A stretch of 64,000 bases of DNA, from the NCBI RefSeq assembly GCF_009665255.1, contig NZ_CP035686.1, positions 1,116,001 through 1,180,000 of the forward strand, in the 5' to 3' direction. The notes under the pieces are model-generated. The model had not been told where the DNA came from and did not search any database. It saw only the letters and a list, made by a program, of their open reading frames with translations. The DNA is from Vibrio metoecus (GTDB lineage: Bacteria > Pseudomonadota > Gammaproteobacteria > Enterobacterales > Vibrionaceae). Shown in pieces: positions 8,682 to 23,600 of this stretch (position 1 is its first letter; every line of letters starts with the position of its first letter). The position numbers were made by a program, and so were the translations under genes.

Positions 8682-11600
8682 ATGGGAATTCATGCTTTGT
8701 TGTCTTTAGCAAATCTTGCAGCGAATCAGCTGCTCGTGATTGATAGAAATGGAAATATCGCGATCATCAACGCAGGAGAAGCAGTTCCTGAAGGTGCGAT
8801 TATCCTTGACCCCAATGGTAGTAGCCTAGTTCCTGGTGAACAAGCCAAACCTAGCGCGCAACTTGCCGATGCTCAAGGCAATACCCAGCTTATAACTGAT
8901 GATATTGAGCAGATTTTAACGGCGCTAGAACAAGGTGCCGATCCTACAGCATTAGGTGAAGATCTCGCCCCAGCCGCAGGCGGAGTCCAAGGTTCATCAA
9001 TAACGGGTAGTGCCTCAATTGAACGTGATGGTACAGAAATTATTGCCGCTACACAATTTGATACATCTGGCTTCGAAGCCATTGGCCTATCAAGAACACA
9101 AAGTTTGAGTCTGTTGAATCTATTACAAAGTTCGGTTGTTGTACCAAATCAAGAGAACGTTGCCCCTACGTTTGAAAATACAATAAATGGTGAATACATC
9201 TTTAATTATAATGAAAACAGTAACGATAGCACCATTATTGGTATTGTTAACGCTATCGATCCAGAAGGATCGGCGGTGACTTATAACATAGCCAGTGGCA
9301 ATCAAAATGGCTGGTTTGAAATTGATCCAGTAACTGGAGTGATTAGTTTAACCTCGGTAGGTATTGCTGCGGTTGCAAATGATTTTGAAGCGTTGGCTAA
9401 TGTCCATAATTTAGTTATCAGTGCATCTGATGGGGTCAATGTCACTAACATTAATGTCACATTGACCGAACAAAACGTGGATGAGTCAGGCTCGTTCGTT
9501 GCGCAGACGGTGACGTACGCGGAAAACCAAGTGGCGGACGCGGTGGTTGGCACCTTGTCGGGCGGCGACCTAGACGGCGTGACGAGTTACCAGTTCAAGC
9601 ACACAGACGGCTCGTTACACAACACCAGTCAAGATGGCTTCTACACCATCGATGCGAACGGCAATATCCGCATCACGGCCGCGGGCGTGGCGTCGGACGT
9701 GAACGACTTCGAGAAAGGCGCGAACAGCGGCGACTACCAAGTGGTGATGACCGACGGCTTCGGCTCGACAGCGGAAGCGACGGTGACCCTGAAAGAGAGC
9801 AACGTGGATGAGTCAGGCTCGTTCGTTGCGCAGACGGTGACGTACGCGGAAAACCAAGTGGCGGACGCGGTGGTTGGCACCTTGTCGGGCGGCGACCTAG
9901 ACGGCGTGACGAGTTACCAGTTCAAGCACACAGACGGCTCGTTACACAACACCAGTCAAGATGGCTTCTACACCATCGATGCGAACGGCAATATCCGCAT
10001 CACGGCCGCGGGCGTGGCGTCGGACGTGAACGACTTCGAGAAAGGCGCGAACAGCGGCGACTACCAAGTGGTGATGACCGACGGCTTCGGCTCGACAGCG
10101 GAAGCGACGGTGACCCTGAAAGAGAGCAACGTGGATGAGTCAGGCTCGTTCGTTGCGCAGACGGTGACGTACGCGGAAAACCAAGTGGCGGACGCGGTGG
10201 TTGGCACCTTGTCGGGCGGCGACCTAGACGGCGTGACGAGTTACCAGTTCAAGCACACAGACGGCTCGTTACACAACACCAGTCAAGATGGCTTCTACAC
10301 CATCGATGCGAACGGCAATATCCGCATCACGGCCGCGGGCGTGGCGTCGGACGTGAACGACTTCGAGAAAGGCGCGAACAGCGGCGACTACCAAGTGGTG
10401 ATGACCGACGGCTTCGGCTCGACAGCGGAAGCGACGGTGACCCTGAAAGAGAGCAACGTGGATGAGTCAGGCTCGTTCGTTGCGCAGACGGTGACGTACG
10501 CGGAAAACCAAGTGGCGGACGCGGTGGTTGGCACCTTGTCGGGCGGCGACCTAGACGGCGTGACGAGTTACCAGTTCAAGCACACAGACGGCTCGTTACA
10601 CAACACCAGTCAAGATGGCTTCTACACCATCGATGCGAACGGCAATATCCGCATCACGGCCGCGGGCGTGGCGTCGGACGTGAACGACTTCGAGAAAGGC
10701 GCGAACAGCGGCGACTACCAAGTGGTGATGACCGACGGCTTCGGCTCGACAGCGGAAGCGACGGTGACCCTGAAAGAGAGCAACGTGGATGAGTCAGGCT
10801 CGTTCGTTGCGCAGACGGTGACGTACGCGGAAAACCAAGTGGCGGACGCGGTGGTTGGCACCTTGTCGGGCGGCGACCTAGACGGCGTGACGAGTTACCA
10901 GTTCAAGCACACAGACGGCTCGTTACACAACACCAGTCAAGATGGCTTCTACACCATCGATGCGAACGGCAATATCCGCATCACGGCCGCGGGCGTGGCG
11001 TCGGACGTGAACGACTTCGAGAAAGGCGCGAACAGCGGCGACTACCAAGTGGTGATGACCGACGGCTTCGGCTCGACAGCGGAAGCGACGGTGACCCTGA
11101 AAGAGAGCAACGTGGATGAGTCAGGCTCGTTCGTTGCGCAGACGGTGACGTACGCGGAAAACCAAGTGGCGGACGCGGTGGTTGGCACCTTGTCGGGCGG
11201 CGACCTAGACGGCGTGACGAGTTACCAGTTCAAGCACACAGACGGCTCGTTACACAACACCAGTCAAGATGGCTTCTACACCATCGATGCGAACGGCAAT
11301 ATCCGCATCACGGCCGCGGGCGTGGCGTCGGACGTGAACGACTTCGAGAAAGGCGCGAACAGCGGCGACTACCAAGTGGTGATGACCGACGGCTTCGGCT
11401 CGACAGCGGAAGCGACGGTGACCCTGAAAGAGAGCAACGTGGATGAGTCAGGCTCGTTCGTTGCGCAGACGGTGACGTACGCGGAAAACCAAGTGGCGGA
11501 CGCGGTGGTTGGCACCTTGTCGGGCGGCGACCTAGACGGCGTGACGAGTTACCAGTTCAAGCACACAGACGGCTCGTTACACAACACCAGTCAAGATGGC

Positions 11601-14600
11601 TTCTACACCATCGATGCGAACGGCAATATCCGCATCACGGCCGCGGGCGTGGCGTCGGACGTGAACGACTTCGAGAAAGGCGCGAACAGCGGCGACTACC
11701 AAGTGGTGATGACCGACGGCTTCGGCTCGACAGCGGAAGCGACGGTGACCCTGAAAGAGAGCAACGTGGATGAGTCAGGCTCGTTCGTTGCGCAGACGGT
11801 GACGTACGCGGAAAACCAAGTGGCGGACGCGGTGGTTGGCACCTTGTCGGGCGGCGACCTAGACGGCGTGACGAGTTACCAGTTCAAGCACACAGACGGC
11901 TCGTTACACAACACCAGTCAAGATGGCTTCTACACCATCGATGCGAACGGCAATATCCGCATCACGGCCGCGGGCGTGGCGTCGGACGTGAACGACTTCG
12001 AGAAAGGCGCGAACAGCGGCGACTACCAAGTGGTGATGACCGACGGCTTCGGCTCGACAGCGGAAGCGACGGTGACCCTGAAAGAGAGCAACGTGGATGA
12101 GTCAGGCTCGTTCGTTGCGCAGACGGTGACGTACGCGGAAAACCAAGTGGCGGACGCGGTGGTTGGCACCTTGTCGGGCGGCGACCTAGACGGCGTGACG
12201 AGTTACCAGTTCAAGCACACAGACGGCTCGTTACACAACACCAGTCAAGATGGCTTCTACACCATCGATGCGAACGGCAATATCCGCATCACGGCCGCGG
12301 GCGTGGCGTCGGACGTGAACGACTTCGAGAAAGGCGCGAACAGCGGCGACTACCAAGTGGTGATGACCGACGGCTTCGGCTCGACAGCGGAAGCGACGGT
12401 GACCCTGAAAGAGAGCAACGTGGATGAGTCAGGCTCGTTCGTTGCGCAGACGGTGACGTACGCGGAAAACCAAGTGGCGGACGCGGTGGTTGGCACCTTG
12501 TCGGGCGGCGACCTAGACGGCGTGACGAGTTACCAGTTCAAGCACACAGACGGCTCGTTACACAACACCAGTCAAGATGGCTTCTACACCATCGATGCGA
12601 ACGGCAATATCCGCATCACGGCCGCGGGCGTGGCGTCGGACGTGAACGACTTCGAGAAAGGCGCGAACAGCGGCGACTACCAAGTGGTGATGACCGACGG
12701 CTTCGGCTCGACAGCGGAAGCGACGGTGACCCTGAAAGAGAGCAACGTGGATGAGTCAGGCTCGTTCGTTGCGCAGACGGTGACGTACGCGGAAAACCAA
12801 GTGGCGGACGCGGTGGTTGGCACCTTGTCGGGCGGCGACCTAGACGGCGTGACGAGTTACCAGTTCAAGCACACAGACGGCTCGTTACACAACACCAGTC
12901 AAGATGGCTTCTACACCATCGATGCGAACGGCAATATCCGCATCACGGCCGCGGGCGTGGCGTCGGACGTGAACGACTTCGAGAAAGGCGCGAACAGCGG
13001 CGACTACCAAGTGGTGATGACCGACGGCTTCGGCTCGACAGCGGAAGCGACGGTGACCCTGAAAGAGAGCAACGTGGATGAGTCAGGCTCGTTCGTTGCG
13101 CAGACGGTGACGTACGCGGAAAACCAAGTGGCGGACGCGGTGGTTGGCACCTTGTCGGGCGGCGACCTAGACGGCGTGACGAGTTACCAGTTCAAGCACA
13201 CAGACGGCTCGTTACACAACACCAGTCAAGATGGCTTCTACACCATCGATGCGAACGGCAATATCCGCATCACGGCCGCGGGCGTGGCGTCGGACGTGAA
13301 CGACTTCGAGAAAGGCGCGAACAGCGGCGACTACCAAGTGGTGATGACCGACGGCTTCGGCTCGACAGCGGAAGCGACGGTGACCCTGAAAGAGAGCAAC
13401 GTGGATGAGTCAGGCTCGTTCGTTGCGCAGACGGTGACGTACGCGGAAAACCAAGTGGCGGACGCGGTGGTTGGCACCTTGTCGGGCGGCGACCTAGACG
13501 GCGTGACGAGTTACCAGTTCAAGCACACAGACGGCTCGTTACACAACACCAGTCAAGATGGCTTCTACACCATCGATGCGAACGGCAATATCCGCATCAC
13601 GGCCGCGGGCGTGGCGTCGGACGTGAACGACTTCGAGAAAGGCGCGAACAGCGGCGACTACCAAGTGGTGATGACCGACGGCTTCGGCTCGACAGCGGAA
13701 GCGACGGTGACCCTGAAAGAGAGCAACGTGGATGAGTCAGGCTCGTTCGTTGCGCAGACGGTGACGTACGCGGAAAACCAAGTGGCGGACGCGGTGGTTG
13801 GCACCTTGTCGGGCGGCGACCTAGACGGCGTGACGAGTTACCAGTTCAAGCACACAGACGGCTCGTTACACAACACCAGTCAAGATGGCTTCTACACCAT
13901 CGATGCGAACGGCAATATCCGCATCACGGCCGCGGGCGTGGCGTCGGACGTGAACGACTTCGAGAAAGGCGCGAACAGCGGCGACTACCAAGTGGTGATG
14001 ACCGACGGCTTCGGCTCGACAGCGGAAGCGACGGTGACCCTGAAAGAGAGCAACGTGGATGAGTCAGGCTCGTTCGTTGCGCAGACGGTGACGTACGCGG
14101 AAAACCAAGTGGCGGACGCGGTGGTTGGCACCTTGTCGGGCGGCGACCTAGACGGCGTGACGAGTTACCAGTTCAAGCACACAGACGGCTCGTTACACAA
14201 CACCAGTCAAGATGGCTTCTACACCATCGATGCGAACGGCAATATCCGCATCACGGCCGCGGGCGTGGCGTCGGACGTGAACGACTTCGAGAAAGGCGCG
14301 AACAGCGGCGACTACCAAGTGGTGATGACCGACGGCTTCGGCTCGACAGCGGAAGCGACGGTGACCCTGAAAGAGAGCAACGTGGATGAGTCAGGCTCGT
14401 TCGTTGCGCAGACGGTGACGTACGCGGAAAACCAAGTGGCGGACGCGGTGGTTGGCACCTTGTCGGGCGGCGACCTAGACGGCGTGACGAGTTACCAGTT
14501 CAAGCACACAGACGGCTCGTTACACAACACCAGTCAAGATGGCTTCTACACCATCGATGCGAACGGCAATATCCGCATCACGGCCGCGGGCGTGGCGTCG

Positions 14601-17600
14601 GACGTGAACGACTTCGAGAAAGGCGCGAACAGCGGCGACTACCAAGTGGTGATGACCGACGGCTTCGGCTCGACAGCGGAAGCGACGGTGACCCTGAAAG
14701 AGAGCAACGTGGATGAGTCAGGCTCGTTCGTTGCGCAGACGGTGACGTACGCGGAAAACCAAGTGGCGGACGCGGTGGTTGGCACCTTGTCGGGCGGCGA
14801 CCTAGACGGCGTGACGAGTTACCAGTTCAAGCACACAGACGGCTCGTTACACAACACCAGTCAAGATGGCTTCTACACCATCGATGCGAACGGCAATATC
14901 CGCATCACGGCCGCGGGCGTGGCGTCGGACGTGAACGACTTCGAGAAAGGCGCGAACAGCGGCGACTACCAAGTGGTGATGACCGACGGCTTCGGCTCGA
15001 CAGCGGAAGCGACGGTGACCCTGAAAGAGAGCAACGTGGATGAGTCAGGCTCGTTCGTTGCGCAGACGGTGACGTACGCGGAAAACCAAGTGGCGGACGC
15101 GGTGGTTGGCACCTTGTCGGGCGGCGACCTAGACGGCGTGACGAGTTACCAGTTCAAGCACACAGACGGCTCGTTACACAACACCAGTCAAGATGGCTTC
15201 TACACCATCGATGCGAACGGCAATATCCGCATCACGGCCGCGGGCGTGGCGTCGGACGTGAACGACTTCGAGAAAGGCGCGAACAGCGGCGACTACCAAG
15301 TGGTGATGACCGACGGCTTCGGCTCGACAGCGGAAGCGACGGTGACCCTGAAAGAGAGCAACGTGGATGAGTCAGGCTCGTTCGTTGCGCAGACGGTGAC
15401 GTACGCGGAAAACCAAGTGGCGGACGCGGTGGTTGGCACCTTGTCGGGCGGCGACCTAGACGGCGTGACGAGTTACCAGTTCAAGCACACAGACGGCTCG
15501 TTACACAACACCAGTCAAGATGGCTTCTACACCATCGATGCGAACGGCAATATCCGCATCACGGCCGCGGGCGTGGCGTCGGACGTGAACGACTTCGAGA
15601 AAGGCGCGAACAGCGGCGACTACCAAGTGGTGATGACCGACGGCTTCGGCTCGACAGCGGAAGCGACGGTGACCCTGAAAGAGAGCAACGTGGATGAGTC
15701 AGGCTCGTTCGTTGCGCAGACGGTGACGTACGCGGAAAACCAAGTGGCGGACGCGGTGGTTGGCACCTTGTCGGGCGGCGACCTAGACGGCGTGACGAGT
15801 TACCAGTTCAAGCACACAGACGGCTCGTTACACAACACCAGTCAAGATGGCTTCTACACCATCGATGCGAACGGCAATATCCGCATCACGGCCGCGGGCG
15901 TGGCGTCGGACGTGAACGACTTCGAGAAAGGCGCGAACAGCGGCGACTACCAAGTGGTGATGACCGACGGCTTCGGCTCGACAGCGGAAGCGACGGTGAC
16001 CCTGAAAGAGAGCAACGTGGATGAGTCAGGCTCGTTCGTTGCGCAGACGGTGACGTACGCGGAAAACCAAGTGGCGGACGCGGTGGTTGGCACCTTGTCG
16101 GGCGGCGACCTAGACGGCGTGACGAGTTACCAGTTCAAGCACACAGACGGCTCGTTACACAACACCAGTCAAGATGGCTTCTACACCATCGATGCGAACG
16201 GCAATATCCGCATCACGGCCGCGGGCGTGGCGTCGGACGTGAACGACTTCGAGAAAGGCGCGAACAGCGGCGACTACCAAGTGGTGATGACCGACGGCTT
16301 CGGCTCGACAGCGGAAGCGACGGTGACCCTGAAAGAGAGCAACGTGGATGAGTCAGGCTCGTTCGTTGCGCAGACGGTGACGTACGCGGAAAACCAAGTG
16401 GCGGACGCGGTGGTTGGCACCTTGTCGGGCGGCGACCTAGACGGCGTGACGAGTTACCAGTTCAAGCACACAGACGGCTCGTTACACAACACCAGTCAAG
16501 ATGGCTTCTACACCATCGATGCGAACGGCAATATCCGCATCACGGCCGCGGGCGTGGCGTCGGACGTGAACGACTTCGAGAAAGGCGCGAACAGCGGCGA
16601 CTACCAAGTGGTGATGACCGACGGCTTCGGCTCGACAGCGGAAGCGACGGTGACCCTGAAAGAGAGCAACGTGGATGAGTCAGGCTCGTTCGTTGCGCAG
16701 ACGGTGACGTACGCGGAAAACCAAGTGGCGGACGCGGTGGTTGGCACCTTGTCGGGCGGCGACCTAGACGGCGTGACGAGTTACCAGTTCAAGCACACAG
16801 ACGGCTCGTTACACAACACCAGTCAAGATGGCTTCTACACCATCGATGCGAACGGCAATATCCGCATCACGGCCGCGGGCGTGGCGTCGGACGTGAACGA
16901 CTTCGAGAAAGGCGCGAACAGCGGCGACTACCAAGTGGTGATGACCGACGGCTTCGGCTCGACAGCGGAAGCGACGGTGACCCTGAAAGAGAGCAACGTG
17001 GATGAGTCAGGCTCGTTCGTTGCGCAGACGGTGACGTACGCGGAAAACCAAGTGGCGGACGCGGTGGTTGGCACCTTGTCGGGCGGCGACCTAGACGGCG
17101 TGACGAGTTACCAGTTCAAGCACACAGACGGCTCGTTACACAACACCAGTCAAGATGGCTTCTACACCATCGATGCGAACGGCAATATCCGCATCACGGC
17201 CGCGGGCGTGGCGTCGGACGTGAACGACTTCGAGAAAGGCGCGAACAGCGGCGACTACCAAGTGGTGATGACCGACGGCTTCGGCTCGACAGCGGAAGCG
17301 ACGGTGACCCTGAAAGAGAGCAACGTGGATGAGTCAGGCTCGTTCGTTGCGCAGACGGTGACGTACGCGGAAAACCAAGTGGCGGACGCGGTGGTTGGCA
17401 CCTTGTCGGGCGGCGACCTAGACGGCGTGACGAGTTACCAGTTCAAGCACACAGACGGCTCGTTACACAACACCAGTCAAGATGGCTTCTACACCATCGA
17501 TGCGAACGGCAATATCCGCATCACGGCCGCGGGCGTGGCGTCGGACGTGAACGACTTCGAGAAAGGCGCGAACAGCGGCGACTACCAAGTGGTGATGACC

Positions 17601-20600
17601 GACGGCTTCGGCTCGACAGCGGAAGCGACGGTGACCCTGAAAGAGAGCAACGTGGATGAGTCAGGCTCGTTCGTTGCGCAGACGGTGACGTACGCGGAAA
17701 ACCAAGTGGCGGACGCGGTGGTTGGCACCTTGTCGGGCGGCGACCTAGACGGCGTGACGAGTTACCAGTTCAAGCACACAGACGGCTCGTTACACAACAC
17801 CAGTCAAGATGGCTTCTACACCATCGATGCGAACGGCAATATCCGCATCACGGCCGCGGGCGTGGCGTCGGACGTGAACGACTTCGAGAAAGGCGCGAAC
17901 AGCGGCGACTACCAAGTGGTGATGACCGACGGCTTCGGCTCGACAGCGGAAGCGACGGTGACCCTGAAAGAGAGCAACGTGGATGAGTCAGGCTCGTTCG
18001 TTGCGCAGACGGTGACGTACGCGGAAAACCAAGTGGCGGACGCGGTGGTTGGCACCTTGTCGGGCGGCGACCTAGACGGCGTGACGAGTTACCAGTTCAA
18101 GCACACAGACGGCTCGTTACACAACACCAGTCAAGATGGCTTCTACACCATCGATGCGAACGGCAATATCCGCATCACGGCCGCGGCGTGGCGTCGGACG
18201 TGAACGACTTCGAGAAAGGCGCGAACAGCGGCGACTACCAAGTGGTGATGACCGACGGCTTCGGCTCGACAGCGGAAGCGACGGTGACCCTGAAAGAGAG
18301 CAACGTGGATGAGTCAGGCTCGTTCGTTGCGCAGACGGTGACGTACGCGGAAAACCAAGTGGCGGACGCGGTGGTTGGCACCTTGTCGGGCGGCGACCTA
18401 GACGGCGTGACGAGTTACCAGTTCAAGCACACAGACGGCTCGTTACACAACACCAGTCAAGATGGCTTCTACACCATCGATGCGAACGGCAATATCCGCA
18501 TCACGGCCGCGGGCGTGGCGTCGGACGTGAACGACTTCGAGAAAGGCGCGAACAGCGGCGACTACCAAGTGGTGATGACCGACGGCTTCGGCTCGACAGC
18601 GGAAGCGACGGTGACCCTGAAAGAGAGCAACGTGGATGAGTCAGGCTCGTTCGTTGCGCAGACGGTGACGTACGCGGAAAACCAAGTGGCGGACGCGGTG
18701 GTTGGCACCTTGTCGGGCGGCGACCTAGACGGCGTGACGAGTTACCAGTTCAAGCACACAGACGGCTCGTTACACAACACCAGTCAAGATGGCTTCTACA
18801 CCATCGATGCGAACGGCAATATCCGCATCACGGCCGCGGGCGTGGCGTCGGACGTGAACGACTTCGAGAAAGGCGCGAACAGCGGCGACTACCAAGTGGT
18901 GATGACCGACGGCTTCGGCTCGACAGCGGAAGCGACGGTGACCCTGAAAGAGAGCAACGTGGATGAGTCAGGCTCGTTCGTTGCGCAGACGGTGACGTAC
19001 GCGGAAAACCAAGTGGCGGACGCGGTGGTTGGCACCTTGTCGGGCGGCGACCTAGACGGCGTGACGAGTTACCAGTTCAAGCACACAGACGGCTCGTTAC
19101 ACAACACCAGTCAAGATGGCTTCTACACCATCGATGCGAACGGCAATATCCGCATCACGGCCGCGGGCGTGGCGTCGGACGTGAACGACTTCGAGAAAGG
19201 CGCGAACAGCGGCGACTACCAAGTGGTGATGACCGACGGCTTCGGCTCGACAGCGGAAGCGACGGTGACCCTGAAAGAGAGCAACGTGGATGAGTCAGGC
19301 TCGTTCGTTGCGCAGACGGTGACGTACGCGGAAAACCAAGTGGCGGACGCGGTGGTTGGCACCTTGTCGGGCGGCGACCTAGACGGCGTGACGAGTTACC
19401 AGTTCAAGCACACAGACGGCTCGTTACACAACACCAGTCAAGATGGCTTCTACACCATCGATGCGAACGGCAATATCCGCATCACGGCCGCGGGCGTGGC
19501 GTCGGACGTGAACGACTTCGAGAAAGGCGCGAACAGCGGCGACTACCAAGTGGTGATGACCGACGGCTTCGGCTCGACAGCGGAAGCGACGGTGACCCTG
19601 AAAGAGAGCAACGTGGATGAGTCAGGCTCGTTCGTTGCGCAGACGGTGACGTACGCGGAAAACCAAGTGGCGGACGCGGTGGTTGGCACCTTGTCGGGCG
19701 GCGACCTAGACGGCGTGACGAGTTACCAGTTCAAGCACACAGACGGCTCGTTACACAACACCAGTCAAGATGGCTTCTACACCATCGATGCGAACGGCAA
19801 TATCCGCATCACGGCCGCGGGCGTGGCGTCGGACGTGAACGACTTCGAGAAAGGCGCGAACAGCGGCGACTACCAAGTGGTGATGACCGACGGCTTCGGC
19901 TCGACAGCGGAAGCGACGGTGACCCTGAAAGAGAGCAACGTGGATGAGTCAGGCTCGTTCGTTGCGCAGACGGTGACGTACGCGGAAAACCAAGTGGCGG
20001 ACGCGGTGGTTGGCACCTTGTCGGGCGGCGACCTAGACGGCGTGACGAGTTACCAGTTCAAGCACACAGACGGCTCGTTACACAACACCAGTCAAGATGG
20101 CTTCTACACCATCGATGCGAACGGCAATATCCGCATCACGGCCGCGGGCGTGGCGTCGGACGTGAACGACTTCGAGAAAGGCGCGAACAGCGGCGACTAC
20201 CAAGTGGTGATGACCGACGGCTTCGGCTCGACAGCGGAAGCGACGGTGACCCTGAAAGAGAGCAACGTGGATGAGTCAGGCTCGTTCGTTGCGCAGACGG
20301 TGACGTACGCGGAAAACCAAGTGGCGGACGCGGTGGTTGGCACCTTGTCGGGCGGCGACCTAGACGGCGTGACGAGTTACCAGTTCAAGCACACAGACGG
20401 CTCGTTACACAACACCAGTCAAGATGGCTTCTACACCATCGATGCGAACGGCAATATCCGCATCACGGCCGCGGGCGTGGCGTCGGACGTGAACGACTTC
20501 GAGAAAGGCGCGAACAGCGGCGACTACCAAGTGGTGATGACCGACGGCTTCGGCTCGACAGCGGAAGCGACGGTGACCCTGAAAGAGAGCAACGTGGATG

Positions 20601-23600
20601 AGTCAGGCTCGTTCGTTGCGCAGACGGTGACGTACGCGGAAAACCAAGTGGCGGACGCGGTGGTTGGCACCTTGTCGGGCGGCGACCTAGACGGCGTGAC
20701 GAGTTACCAGTTCAAGCACACAGACGGCTCGTTACACAACACCAGTCAAGATGGCTTCTACACCATCGATGCGAACGGCAATATCCGCATCACGGCCGCG
20801 GGCGTGGCGTCGGACGTGAACGACTTCGAGAAAGGCGCGAACAGCGGCGACTACCAAGTGGTGATGACCGACGGCTTCGGCTCGACAGCGGAAGCGACGG
20901 TGACCCTGAAAGAGAGCAACGTGGATGAGTCAGGCTCGTTCGTTGCGCAGACGGTGACGTACGCGGAAAACCAAGTGGCGGACGCGGTGGTTGGCACCTT
21001 GTCGGGCGGCGACCTAGACGGCGTGACGAGTTACCAGTTCAAGCACACAGACGGCTCGTTACACAACACCAGTCAAGATGGCTTCTACACCATCGATGCG
21101 AACGGCAATATCCGCATCACGGCCGCGGGCGTGGCGTCGGACGTGAACGACTTCGAGAAAGGCGCGAACAGCGGCGACTACCAAGTGGTGATGACCGACG
21201 GCTTCGGCTCGACAGCGGAAGCGACGGTGACCCTGAAAGAGAGCAACGTGGATGAGTCAGGCTCGTTCGTTGCGCAGACGGTGACGTACGCGGAAAACCA
21301 AGTGGCGGACGCGGTGGTTGGCACCTTGTCGGGCGGCGACCTAGACGGCGTGACGAGTTACCAGTTCAAGCACACAGACGGCTCGTTACACAACACCAGT
21401 CAAGATGGCTTCTACACCATCGATGCGAACGGCAATATCCGCATCACGGCCGCGGGCGTGGCGTCGGACGTGAACGACTTCGAGAAAGGCGCGAACAGCG
21501 GCGACTACCAAGTGGTGATGACCGACGGCTTCGGCTCGACAGCGGAAGCGACGGTGACCCTGAAAGAGAGCAACGTGGATGAGTCAGGCTCGTTCGTTGC
21601 GCAGACGGTGACGTACGCGGAAAACCAAGTGGCGGACGCGGTGGTTGGCACCTTGTCGGGCGGCGACCTAGACGGCGTGACGAGTTACCAGTTCAAGCAC
21701 ACAGACGGCTCGTTACACAACACCAGTCAAGATGGCTTCTACACCATCGATGCGAACGGCAATATCCGCATCACGGCCGCGGGCGTGGCGTCGGACGTGA
21801 ACGACTTCGAGAAAGGCGCGAACAGCGGCGACTACCAAGTGGTGATGACCGACGGCTTCGGCTCGACAGCGGAAGCGACGGTGACCCTGAAAGAGAGCAA
21901 CGTGGATGAGTCAGGCTCGTTCGTTGCGCAGACGGTGACGTACGCGGAAAACCAAGTGGCGGACGCGGTGGTTGGCACCTTGTCGGGCGGCGACCTAGAC
22001 GGCGTGACGAGTTACCAGTTCAAGCACACAGACGGCTCGTTACACAACACCAGTCAAGATGGCTTCTACACCATCGATGCGAACGGCAATATCCGCATCA
22101 CGGCCGCGGGCGTGGCGTCGGACGTGAACGACTTCGAGAAAGGCGCGAACAGCGGCGACTACCAAGTGGTGATGACCGACGGCTTCGGCTCGACAGCGGA
22201 AGCGACGGTGACCCTGAAAGAGAGCAACGTGGATGAGTCAGGCTCGTTCGTTGCGCAGACGGTGACGTACGCGGAAAACCAAGTGGCGGACGCGGTGGTT
22301 GGCACCTTGTCGGGCGGCGACCTAGACGGCGTGACGAGTTACCAGTTCAAGCACACAGACGGCTCGTTACACAACACCAGTCAAGATGGCTTCTACACCA
22401 TCGATGCGAACGGCAATATCCGCATCACGGCCGCGGGCGTGGCGTCGGACGTGAACGACTTCGAGAAAGGCGCGAACAGCGGCGACTACCAAGTGGTGAT
22501 GACCGACGGCTTCGGCTCGACAGCGGAAGCGACGGTGACCCTGAAAGAGAGCAACGTGGATGAGTCAGGCTCGTTCGTTGCGCAGACGGTGACGTACGCG
22601 GAAAACCAAGTGGCGGACGCGGTGGTTGGCACCTTGTCGGGCGGCGACCTAGACGGCGTGACGAGTTACCAGTTCAAGCACACAGACGGCTCGTTACACA
22701 ACACCAGTCAAGATGGCTTCTACACCATCGATGCGAACGGCAATATCCGCATCACGGCCGCGGGCGTGGCGTCGGACGTGAACGACTTCGAGAAAGGCGC
22801 GAACAGCGGCGACTACCAAGTGGTGATGACCGACGGCTTCGGCTCGACAGCGGAAGCGACGGTGACCCTGAAAGAGAGCAACGTGGATGAGTCAGGCTCG
22901 TTCGTTGCGCAGACGGTGACGTACGCGGAAAACCAAGTGGCGGACGCGGTGGTTGGCACCTTGTCGGGCGGCGACCTAGACGGCGTGACGAGTTACCAGT
23001 TCAAGCACACAGACGGCTCGTTACACAACACCAGTCAAGATGGCTTCTACACCATCGATGCGAACGGCAATATCCGCATCACGGCCGCGGGCGTGGCGTC
23101 GGACGTGAACGACTTCGAGAAAGGCGCGAACAGCGGCGACTACCAAGTGGTGATGACCGACGGCTTCGGCTCGACAGCGGAAGCGACGGTGACCCTGAAA
23201 GAGAGCAACGTGGATGAGTCAGGCTCGTTCGTTGCGCAGACGGTGACGTACGCGGAAAACCAAGTGGCGGACGCGGTGGTTGGCACCTTGTCGGGCGGCG
23301 ACCTAGACGGCGTGACGAGTTACCAGTTCAAGCACACAGACGGCTCGTTACACAACACCAGTCAAGATGGCTTCTACACCATCGATGCGAACGGCAATAT
23401 CCGCATCACGGCCGCGGGCGTGGCGTCGGACGTGAACGACTTCGAGAAAGGCGCGAACAGCGGCGACTACCAAGTGGTGATGACCGACGGCTTCGGCTCG
23501 ACAGCGGAAGCGACGGTGACCCTGAAAGAGAGCAACGTGGATGAGTCAGGCTCGTTCGTTGCGCAGACGGTGACGTACGCGGAAAACCAAGTGGCGGACG

